Position numbers and translations under genes: made by a program
Shown here: piece by piece, positions 1-5,009 of the stretch
How positions within the stretch are numbered: the stretch's first letter is position 1
Layout: each line of letters begins with the position of its first letter
Source: Gammaproteobacteria bacterium
Lineage (GTDB): Bacteria > Pseudomonadota > Gammaproteobacteria > PS1 > Pseudothioglobaceae
Length of the DNA stretch: 5,866 nucleotides
Direction: 5' to 3'
Assembly: GCA_015658965.1 (NCBI GenBank)
Contig: DQNX01000066.1
Location: forward strand, 1 to 5,866
Notes under the pieces: model-generated
Database searches by the model: none
Seen by the model: the letters and a program-made list of their open reading frames with translations, nothing else
Told to the model about the DNA's origin: nothing

Positions 1-2
1 AA

Positions 3-275
3 CAGCGCTCTTTTTATTTGGCAATGACTCAAGCTTCTGAAGAGGAGATTATTGAGCAAATTAAGCAAGTTTCACTGCCGAAGTGGCTAACCGCTAGGAT
101 TAGAGACACTTGGATAATGCAGTCAAAATTGGAAAAAATGCACCCTAAAAAGGTAGAGGATTTATTGCAAAATCCACGATTTAGAATGGCTTATGATTTT
201 TTATTATTACGTTCGCAAAGCATCAATCCAGAGCTTAAAGATGTGGCTAAATTTTGGACCAAGGCGCAGCAATGA
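3..275 (+). CDS. pcnB: Poly(A) polymerase I, C-terminal part (5' end outside window)
   Basis: PcnB adds poly(A) tails to the 3' ends of RNAs and so marks them for degradation by RNase E/PNPase assemblies in the cytoplasm. Only the last 90 codons are present; the frame is open to the left edge, so the protein starts upstream of the window. The visible part matches the end of the RNA-binding region of E. coli PcnB: an FYLAM stretch at the left edge, LPKWLTARIRD (E. coli IPKRLTTLTRD), then LLQNPRFRMAYDFLLLR (E. coli LLEHPKFRAAYDLLALR) and a closing FWTKAQQ (E. coli WWGEFQ). The protein stops right there, whereas E. coli PcnB carries a further long arginine- and lysine-rich tail. The TGA stop overlaps the ATG of the next gene (ATGA), which suggests translational coupling. 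The TTG at 18 is not the start. The family call is firm; the catalytic domain is not visible. Confidence 0.93.
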   Translation, partial: QRSFYLAMTQASEEEIIEQIKQVSLPKWLTARIRDTWIMQSKLEKMHPKKVEDLLQNPRFRMAYDFLLLRSQSINPELKDVAKFWTKAQQ

Positions 276-1105
276 AATCCGTTCTGATTACGGGTTGTTC
301 TGGTGGAATTGGGTTGTGTTTGGCCGAAGGCTTGAGGCGCGAAGGTTACCATATATTTGCCACCGCCAGAAAAACAGCAGATGTTGCTCAGCTCAAACAG
401 CAGGGCTTCGATGCTTTTGTGCTAGATTTATCCTCCTCTGAGTCCATTAATACAGCAATCACGAAAATTTTTGAGCAAACAGATGATTTGTATGGCTTAA
501 TTCATAATGGCGCTTATGGGCAAGTGGGGGCATTGGAAGATATTTCTCGCCAAGCTTTAAAAGAGCAGTTTGAAACCAACGTATTTGGTTGGCATGAATT
601 AACCCATTTGGTTTTGCCAAAAATGAAGTTAAAGAATAAGGGTCGAATTATCTATTTAAGCTCTGTTCTAGGTTTTGTGGCGATGCCATTTAGAGGGTCT
701 TATAATGCCTCTAAATTCGCCATAGAAGGTTTGGTCAATACCTTACGCCTAGAATTGTCAAGCACCAACATACAACTGTCTTTAATTCAACCAGGGCCTA
801 TCGAGTCTAATTTTAGAATTAATGCCTATAAAGCATTCATGAAACAGGTTGATATGAATAATAGCGACTATCAGTCGAATTACGAAAAAATGATTAAGCG
901 CTTGCAATCTGATGAATTGGCAGCATTTACTTTGCCAGCAGCGGCCGTATTAAAATGTGCACAACATGCATTGAGTACTAAACAAGCAAAAATTCACTAT
1001 CGTGTTACCTTTCCAGCCAAACTATTCGCGATATTAATAAGGCTATTACCAGCGCGGTTAATGGATAAAATACTTAATAAAGCCGGCGGTGGCGGGGAAA
1101 GATAA
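272..1105 (+). CDS. YbbO-like short-chain dehydrogenase/reductase, probably NADP-dependent
   Basis: This is a 277-residue classical SDR, a cytosolic Rossmann-fold oxidoreductase. Visible motifs are the nucleotide-binding TGCSGGIG (residues 7-14), ATARK (30-34) whose Arg33 favours NADP(H), HNGAYG (78-83) in place of the usual NNAG, catalytic Ser131 and the YNASK motif with Tyr144 and Lys148. PGPIESNF (174-181) follows. The layout and the C-terminal RLLPARLMDKIL closely resemble E. coli YbbO, for which NADPH-dependent aldehyde reductase activity has been reported. The substrate here is inferred, not shown. I chose ATG 272 over an in-frame TTG at 254 because it starts at the conserved KSVLITG strand, overlaps the pcnB stop as ATGA and has AAGG at 261-264 ahead of it. 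The last residues, AGGGGER, are encoded by DNA that also holds the xseB ribosome binding site. It sits between pcnB and xseB, probably in the same transcript. Confidence 0.87.
   Translation: MKSVLITGCSGGIGLCLAEGLRREGYHIFATARKTADVAQLKQQGFDAFVLDLSSSESINTAITKIFEQTDDLYGLIHNGAYGQVGALEDISRQALKEQFETNVFGWHELTHLVLPKMKLKNKGRIIYLSSVLGFVAMPFRGSYNASKFAIEGLVNTLRLELSSTNIQLSLIQPGPIESNFRINAYKAFMKQVDMNNSDYQSNYEKMIKRLQSDELAAFTLPAAAVLKCAQHALSTKQAKIHYRVTFPAKLFAILIRLLPARLMDKILNKAGGGGER
1094..1101 (+). promoter_or_regulatory. Ribosome binding site of xseB, inside the SDR 3' end
   Basis: The purine run GGGGAAAG lies 5 nt before ATG 1107. It favours that start over the in-frame GTG at 1089, which would put the site inside the xseB coding region. 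It lies wholly within the last codons of the upstream reductase gene. Confidence 0.6.
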
Positions 1106-1106
1106 T

Positions 1107-1325
1107 ATGACAAAGAAATTTGATTTTAATAAAGGCTTGCTAGCGCTTGAAGACATTGTTAAGACTATGGAGTCTGGCGATTTGAGTCTAGAAGATTCGC
1201 TTAAGTATTTTGAGCAAGGCGTGCAATTAACGCGTCAATGCCAAACAGCGCTAAGCGCAGCAGAGCAAAAAATCGCATTGTTAAGTGCTGATGATGACTA
1301 TCAAACACAAAAACCACTCGACTAA
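1107..1325 (+). CDS. xseB: Exodeoxyribonuclease VII small subunit
   Basis: XseB is the small helical subunit of exonuclease VII. It binds several copies per XseA large subunit and is needed for the complex to degrade single-stranded DNA into oligonucleotides. The 72-residue product is close to the usual 75-80. It shows the family signature FDFNKGLLALEDIVKTMESG (residues 5-24), then DLSLEDSLKYFEQGVQLTRQC and AEQKIALL, which align along their length with E. coli XseB ([31 protein letters not shown]). There is a 1-nt gap after the reductase stop and a 9-nt gap before ispA, so the gene is most likely cotranscribed with both. The xseB-ispA order is common in gammaproteobacteria. The large-subunit gene xseA is not in the window. 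Confidence 0.97.
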   Translation: MTKKFDFNKGLLALEDIVKTMESGDLSLEDSLKYFEQGVQLTRQCQTALSAAEQKIALLSADDDYQTQKPLD

Positions 1326-1334
1326 GTGTAATCA

Positions 1335-2189
1335 ATGAATTTTGATCATTACACCGAGCGCGTTAATCAGCGCTTAGACAAGTATTTATTCAACCAAGGC
1401 AGTTTGACAGAAGCCATGCGCTACAGTGTTTTATCTGGCGGAAAGCGTTTTAGACCCGTGCTAACTTACACGGTTGCTAACACCTTTGGTACGGACCTTG
1501 ATCTGGCGGATTCTAGCGCTTGTGCTGTAGAATTAATTCATGCTTATTCTTTGATTCATGATGATTTACCAGCGATGGATGATGATGATATGCGTCACAA
1601 TAAACCGGCTTGTCACAAAAAGTTTGGCGAAGCGCAGGCCATATTAGCCGGTGACGGCTTACAAGCTTTAGCTTTTGAGGTTTTAACAAGTGATACCAGC
1701 CTATCAGCCCAAGTGCGAATATCACTCCTACAAGTGCTCACACAGGCAGCATTTGAGATGGCAGAGGGTCAATCAATTGATATCTCTGTTGTTGAAAAGT
1801 CAATTGATATAGAAACCTTGAAAAACATGCACCAGAAAAAGACAGGCGCATTACTCAGTTGCTCGGTTAATTTAGGCGCCTTGATTTCAAGTCAGTGTCG
1901 TGCAGAAGATCGACAAATTCTAAATCAATTTTCTAAAGACATTGGGTTGGCTTACCAAATTCAAGACGATGTTTTGGATGTGTTAACCCCTGAATCCAAA
2001 CTTGGAAAAAAACAAAATTCTGATACGGATAAAAACAAACCGACCTATCCATCGTTGCTGGGCTTAGAAGGCTCTAAAAAAGAATTTGAAAATTTGTATG
2101 AAAGGGCGTTTAGTGCTTTGAATGCGCTTAGTGTCGATGCGTTACAACTGCAGAAACTAACCCAACAATTGCAAAGTAGATTATTTTAA
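1335..2189 (+). CDS. ispA: Farnesyl diphosphate synthase (geranyl/farnesyl transferase)
   Basis: This cytosolic enzyme condenses DMAPP and then geranyl diphosphate with IPP to give farnesyl diphosphate, the precursor of undecaprenyl diphosphate and the quinone side chain. The 284 residues show all prenyltransferase landmarks: GGKRFRP (35-41), the first aspartate-rich motif DDLPAMD (76-82) within HDDLPAMDDDD, GQSID (145-149), Lys169-Thr170 and the second aspartate-rich motif DDVLD (211-215). The HAYSLIHDD stretch before the first motif is the same as in E. coli IspA, as I recall it. Tyr71, five residues before the motif, supports a C15 rather than longer product. ATG 1335 starts 9 nt after xseB, with only a weak TAAGTG-like site, so coupling to xseB is likely. 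The dxs gene that often follows is missing; instead the TAA stop is shared with the opposing fabH stop. The family call is certain; chain length is inferred from the motif. Confidence 0.97.
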   Translation: MNFDHYTERVNQRLDKYLFNQGSLTEAMRYSVLSGGKRFRPVLTYTVANTFGTDLDLADSSACAVELIHAYSLIHDDLPAMDDDDMRHNKPACHKKFGEAQAILAGDGLQALAFEVLTSDTSLSAQVRISLLQVLTQAAFEMAEGQSIDISVVEKSIDIETLKNMHQKKTGALLSCSVNLGALISSQCRAEDRQILNQFSKDIGLAYQIQDDVLDVLTPESKLGKKQNSDTDKNKPTYPSLLGLEGSKKEFENLYERAFSALNALSVDALQLQKLTQQLQSRLF

Positions 2190-3130
2190 AACTTAACTAA
2201 AACACTACCCCAGCTAAAGCCACCGCCAATTCCTTCAAACAACAAAGTTTGGCCTTTCTGGATGCGACCATCACGAACGGCTTCATCTAATGCTAATGGG
2301 ATAGAAGCGGCAGAGGTGTTGCCTTGTTTATCTAAGGTGACTACAACTTTATCCATTGGGGTTTTAATGCGTTTTGCTACGGCAGAAATAATACGGAGAT
2401 TGGCCTGATGAGGCACCATCCAGTCAAGCTCATCTGAGCTCATGTTGCACTCTTTAAGGGTTTCTTCAGCTAAAGAGGATAAGCGATTGACTGCGATTTT
2501 AAAAACCTCATTGCCTGCCATTTCAATAAATCCAGTTTCATTGATGTAGTTATTACTGACTTGCAATGAAGATAAATATTTACCATCACTGTATAGTTTT
2601 GAATGCAAGATGCCTGTTTCTTCGCTGCCACTAAGGACAACAGCACCAGCGCCGTCGCCAAATAAAATAGCGGTTGAGCGATCGTTCCAATCAACAATTC
2701 GAGACAAGGTTTCACTACCGACCACCAATACTTTGTTAGCCGCACCGGTTTTAATGTATTGCTCGGCAGTGGTTAGGGCAAAGATAAAACCCGCACAAAC
2801 GGATTGAAGATCAAAGGCAGGGCAAGATGCGCCAATGGCAGTTTGCAACATCGTTGCCGTTGCTGGGAAAATTTTATCCGGCGTGGTTGTTGCTAGAATA
2901 ATTAAGTCTAATTCACTGGCATCGATGCCCGCCATTTCAAGCGCGTTATTGGCTGCAATTTCTGCCAAATCACAAGTACTTTCATCGGTCACTCGACGTC
3001 GTTCTTTAATCCCTGTACGGGTGGTAATCCATTCGTCAGAGGTGTCAATAGTTTTGGACAAGTCATCATTGGTCACTACGGTAGGCGGTAGGTAAGAGCC
3101 GGTACCAATAATTCTTGCAAATTTACTCAT
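2186..3130 (-). CDS. fabH: Beta-ketoacyl-ACP synthase III
   Basis: FabH condenses acetyl-CoA with malonyl-ACP to give acetoacetyl-ACP and so starts type II fatty acid synthesis in the cytoplasm. The 314-residue product matches E. coli FabH (317) along its length: GTGSYLPP (9-16), DTSDEWITTRTGI (29-41), the catalytic Cys112 in SVCAGF, His241 in PHQANLRIISA, Asn271 in GNTSAAS and the closing GIGGGFSWGS (300-309). The Cys-His-Asn triad is complete. I prefer ATG 3130 over ATG 3139, which would add only MNT, because MSKFARIIGTGSYLP fits the family start and a GGATG lies 6 nt upstream of it. This start overlaps the plsX coding end by 8 nt, which implies coupled translation. The usual fabD neighbour is not downstream; the gene ends against ispA. 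The product may sit under acyl-ACP feedback as in other bacteria, but nothing here shows that. Confidence 0.97.
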   Translation of the reverse strand: MSKFARIIGTGSYLPPTVVTNDDLSKTIDTSDEWITTRTGIKERRRVTDESTCDLAEIAANNALEMAGIDASELDLIILATTTPDKIFPATATMLQTAIGASCPAFDLQSVCAGFIFALTTAEQYIKTGAANKVLVVGSETLSRIVDWNDRSTAILFGDGAGAVVLSGSEETGILHSKLYSDGKYLSSLQVSNNYINETGFIEMAGNEVFKIAVNRLSSLAEETLKECNMSSDELDWMVPHQANLRIISAVAKRIKTPMDKVVVTLDKQGNTSAASIPLALDEAVRDGRIQKGQTLLFEGIGGGFSWGSVLVKF

Positions 3131-4160
3131 TGTGTTCATCCGGTTGATTTTCTAATTCTAAAGAAACCTGAGCGGCTATCTTTTCAGTAATTTTAGCATG
3201 TGCTTCAAGGTAAGCTTCTTTGATTGCTTGAAAGAATGAATCAGCATCGGCACCACCGTGACTTTTGATGACAACACCACGAAGGCCTAATAGGCTGGCG
3301 CCATTATATTTTCCAGGGTTTAAACTGGATTTAAAATCTTTTAAAACCGGGGTGGCGATAAGTGCCACGATTTTGGTAAAGATATTTTTAGTGAAAGCCT
3401 GCTTTAGGTAATGACTCATCATGGTCGCCACACCTTCTGATGCTTTAAGTGCAATGTTGCCTTCGAAGCCATCACAAACGACCAAGTCAACCGTACCTTT
3501 GTAAATATCATCACCCTCAACAAAACCAATATAATTTAGATTTGAGGCTTTAAGCAGTTCTGCTGTTTTTTTAATTTTGTCGTTGCCTTTCATTTCTTCT
3601 GCGCCAACATTAAGCAAACCCACCGTAGGTGCGGCGATATTTTCGGTATGTTTAACAGCGATAGAGCCCATGACGGCAAATTCAACCAAAGCCTCAGGCT
3701 TGGAATCTACATTTGCACCAAGATCTAACATGTGCGTATGGCCAGTCATGGTTGGCATACGACCCATAATAGCAGGGCGGTCAATACCTTTGATGGTTTT
3801 TAATACGAAGCGTGAAATGGCCATTAGTGCGCCAGTATTACCAGCACTAACACAAGCATCAACCGTTTTATCTTTGACCAAATTAATGGCAACACGCATT
3901 GATGAATCTTTCTTTTTACGCAGTGCGATTGAAGGCGATTCGTTCATTGCAATTACTTCACTGGCGTGAGTAATGTCAAATCGATTAGACAGTTTTTGAG
4001 CAGAGGAGTGTTGGGCGAGCGCTGCTTGAATTGCAGATTTGTCACCTACAAAATTTAAGTGTAAGTCTTGAAACGCGCCCAAGGCTGTAAGACCAGCTGT
4101 AATCGTTACTGGTATCCCATGATCTCCCCCTGAGGCATCAATTGATACCTTGATCATCAT
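3123..4160 (-). CDS. plsX: Phosphate acyltransferase PlsX (acyl-ACP:phosphate transacylase)
   Basis: PlsX converts acyl-ACP and phosphate to acyl-phosphate, the donor used by PlsY to acylate glycerol-3-phosphate; it is a peripheral membrane enzyme. The 345 residues fit the family length. Motifs are DASGGDHG (8-15), where most members I know have Met in place of Ser10, then SAGNTGALM (105-113), LDLGANVD (145-152), LNVGAEEMKG (183-192), VCDGFEGNIALK (228-239), YNGASLLGLRG (285-295) and KSHGGAD (299-305). These align with E. coli PlsX from end to end. The region around 246-280 is the most variable part, as expected for the membrane-facing helices. Two tandem ATGs (4160 and 4157) could each start it and differ by one residue. 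It begins 6 nt after rpmF with no strong ribosome binding site; the nearest purine run, AGGAAG, is about 17 nt upstream inside rpmF. Confidence 0.97.
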   Translation of the reverse strand: MMIKVSIDASGGDHGIPVTITAGLTALGAFQDLHLNFVGDKSAIQAALAQHSSAQKLSNRFDITHASEVIAMNESPSIALRKKKDSSMRVAINLVKDKTVDACVSAGNTGALMAISRFVLKTIKGIDRPAIMGRMPTMTGHTHMLDLGANVDSKPEALVEFAVMGSIAVKHTENIAAPTVGLLNVGAEEMKGNDKIKKTAELLKASNLNYIGFVEGDDIYKGTVDLVVCDGFEGNIALKASEGVATMMSHYLKQAFTKNIFTKIVALIATPVLKDFKSSLNPGKYNGASLLGLRGVVIKSHGGADADSFFQAIKEAYLEAHAKITEKIAAQVSLELENQPDEHNE

Positions 4161-4166
4161 TAGGGC

Positions 4167-4364
4167 TTAAGCTTCTACTTCCTGAACGTCTTTTACTTTA
4201 TTAATCACTTTTTTGCCACGGTAATAACCATCAGCAGTCACATGGTGACGCAAGTGAGTTTCGCCAGTTTCTGGGTCTTCAGACAATGCGGGACTGGTGA
4301 GTGCATTATGTGAACGACGCATGCCTCTTTTTGAAGGGGTTTTTCTACTTTTTTGTACTGCCAT
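4167..4364 (-). CDS. rpmF: Large ribosomal subunit protein bL32
   Basis: bL32 is a small basic protein of the 50S subunit. The 65 residues contain the hallmarks MAVQKSRKTPSKRGMRRSH (1-19), HLRHHVTADGYYRGKKV (37-53) and little else. There are no cysteines, so this is the zinc-free type usual in gammaproteobacteria. E. coli bL32 has 57 residues and ends at VIAK; this one continues past VINK with an acidic tail, VKDVQEVEA (57-65). Initiation is well supported by AGGAG 8 nt before the ATG. The ATG starts 1 nt after the yceD stop and plsX follows 6 nt later, giving the conserved yceD-rpmF-plsX-fabH order. Confidence 0.98.
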   Translation of the reverse strand: MAVQKSRKTPSKRGMRRSHNALTSPALSEDPETGETHLRHHVTADGYYRGKKVINKVKDVQEVEA

Positions 4365-4365
4365 C

Positions 4366-4878
4366 TTACTTACTCCTGTGTGAGTTTTTTAATTGTTTCA
4401 ATATTGCAAAAGGGTTTTCACGCTTTTGTTCTTTTATCGGTTGTGTGTCTTTGTACGATGCACACTCATGCTCATGCATGGGAATCATCGGAACAGATAT
4501 CAACACTTCATCCGTTATAAATTCTATAGTCGAAAATTCTTCTTCAGCATTTAGAATCGTCTCAAAGCTAGAGTCTAACTCTTCACCTTGTTGTTCGTTT
4601 TGCAAAAAAGCAAGCTGAAATTTAGGCTGTAAATGAATGCTGACTTCATTTAAACAACGTTGGCAGGTTAGTGCCACATCCAGTTCGATTTTACCGCGAA
4701 TGCAAGGAATTCTATTGTGCTCAATGCTAAAGCTTAATTCAGCATTAACAGGTGCCTCTTGATTGCTGACTAATGCGCTAATTCTAGGAAAATCTTTCAC
4801 TTGATAAGTCTGTGAAAAGATCAACGATCTAGAGGCGAATTTAAAAAGCTTTATCTGTTCTGGTATTCCTTGTTTCAT
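4366..4878 (-). CDS. yceD: YceD/DUF177 family protein, 23S rRNA accumulation factor
   Basis: YceD (DUF177) is a widely conserved small protein encoded next to rpmF; E. coli work links it to 23S rRNA accumulation, but its biochemical role is not settled. The 170 residues match the family: an N-terminal PEQIKLFKFA segment, LSFSIEHNRIPCIRGKIELDVALTCQRC with the CxxC pair Cys72 and Cys75, EFITDEVLISVPMIPMH (119-135), then HEHECA with Cys139, and the conserved C-terminal NPFAILKQLK (155-164). Cys72, Cys75, Cys139 and nearby His135 or His137 could bind a metal, which is inference. I prefer ATG 4878 over the adjacent TTG 4881; no Shine-Dalgarno site precedes either, and the predicted leader is very short. 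An in-frame TAA at 4905-4903 excludes a longer start. This is the first gene of the - strand operon after a 124-nt gap from rlmB. Confidence 0.93.
   Translation of the reverse strand: MKQGIPEQIKLFKFASRSLIFSQTYQVKDFPRISALVSNQEAPVNAELSFSIEHNRIPCIRGKIELDVALTCQRCLNEVSIHLQPKFQLAFLQNEQQGEELDSSFETILNAEEEFSTIEFITDEVLISVPMIPMHEHECASYKDTQPIKEQKRENPFAILKQLKNSHRSK
4373..4377 (-). promoter_or_regulatory. Strong ribosome binding site of rpmF
   Basis: AGGAG (- strand) lies 8 nt before the rpmF ATG at 4364, inside the last codons of yceD. It is the clearest Shine-Dalgarno site in the - strand operon, whereas yceD and plsX have weak or no sites. This fits a need for high bL32 output relative to its neighbours. 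Confidence 0.75.
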
Positions 4879-4891
4879 CAATATTGCAAAA
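4393..4891. repeat. 19-nt direct repeat, one copy split by 3 nt, at both ends of yceD
   Basis: On the + strand, TTGTTTCA followed by ATATTGCAAAA occurs at 4393-4411. The same 19 bases recur at 4870-4877 plus 4881-4891, with three extra bases (tca, 4878-4880) between the two blocks. The first copy encodes FAILKQ of the conserved YceD C-terminus. The second covers the start codon and, read in the same frame, spells FAIL-M-KQ. The range given spans both copies; the sequence between them is the yceD body. Confidence 0.6.
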
Positions 4892-4899
4892 ACTTGACA

Positions 4900-4908
4900 A
4901 TTTTACCA
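4900..4908 (-). promoter_or_regulatory. Candidate extended -10 promoter for the yceD-rpmF-plsX-fabH operon
   Basis: On the - strand, TGGTAAAAT matches an extended -10 element (TGnTATAAT, one mismatch in the hexamer). No good -35 hexamer is seen 16-18 nt upstream, which is tolerable for extended -10 promoters. Transcription would begin near 4893, leaving a leader of about 15 nt without a ribosome binding site before ATG 4878. It is the only plausible promoter I see in the gap. Reading through from rlmB remains possible. Confidence 0.4.
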
Positions 4909-4951
4909 AATAAACAAGCTTTCAGGGCTTAAAGTTTGATTAATTAAGGTC

Positions 4952-4992
4952 TTTGCATAAACAGGGGAGTGATTGTTCATTATTTATGCAAA
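4952..4992. repeat. Perfect 10-bp inverted repeat with 21-nt loop upstream of yceD
   Basis: TTTGCATAAA at 4952-4961 is the exact reverse complement of TTTATGCAAA at 4983-4992. It lies between the rlmB stop and the candidate yceD promoter. It could be a regulator-binding site with two half-sites or an RNA stem in the rlmB-yceD intercistronic region. The arms are AT-rich, so chance is not excluded. Confidence 0.5.
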
Positions 4993-5009
4993 AGGCCTCT
5001 AATTAGAGG
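4987..5009 (-). terminator. Weak terminator-like palindrome at the rlmB 3' end
   Basis: CCTCTAATTAGAGG (4996-5009) is a perfect 14-bp palindrome spanning the rlmB stop codon. On the - strand it could fold into a 5-bp stem with an AATT loop, and is followed by CC and only four T residues. That is weak for a Rho-independent terminator, so partial read-through from rlmB into yceD is plausible. There is no T run after it on the + strand. Confidence 0.35.

Noticed and set aside
193..441. 82-residue + strand ORF over the pcnB-reductase junction
   Set aside because: It is a shifted frame of two recognised genes and shows no family signature.
2470..2745. 91-residue - strand open frame inside fabH
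   Set aside because: It is a frame shadow of fabH, which is intact through this region with its full catalytic triad.
3577..3969. 130-residue + strand open frame
   Set aside because: It lies fully antisense to the well-supported plsX gene, has serine-, threonine- and proline-rich low-information content, and matches no family I know.
4301..4618. 105-residue + strand open frame rich in Phe, Cys and Ser
   Set aside because: It is antisense to rpmF and yceD, both clear genes. Its composition is a mirror of their codons.
4894..4899. Consensus TTGACA on the + strand
   Set aside because: No -10 element lies 16-18 nt downstream and no + strand gene follows; it sits opposite the - strand -10 candidate.
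4938..4951. FNR/CRP-like half site TTGAT in TTGATTAATTAAGG
   Set aside because: The second half does not match ATCAA; only the TTAATTAA core is palindromic.
4903..4980. 25-codon - strand ORF upstream of yceD, a possible leader peptide
   Set aside because: It has no ribosome binding site, no run of regulatory codons and no attenuator-like stems. It also spans the -10 candidate, so it is probably chance.
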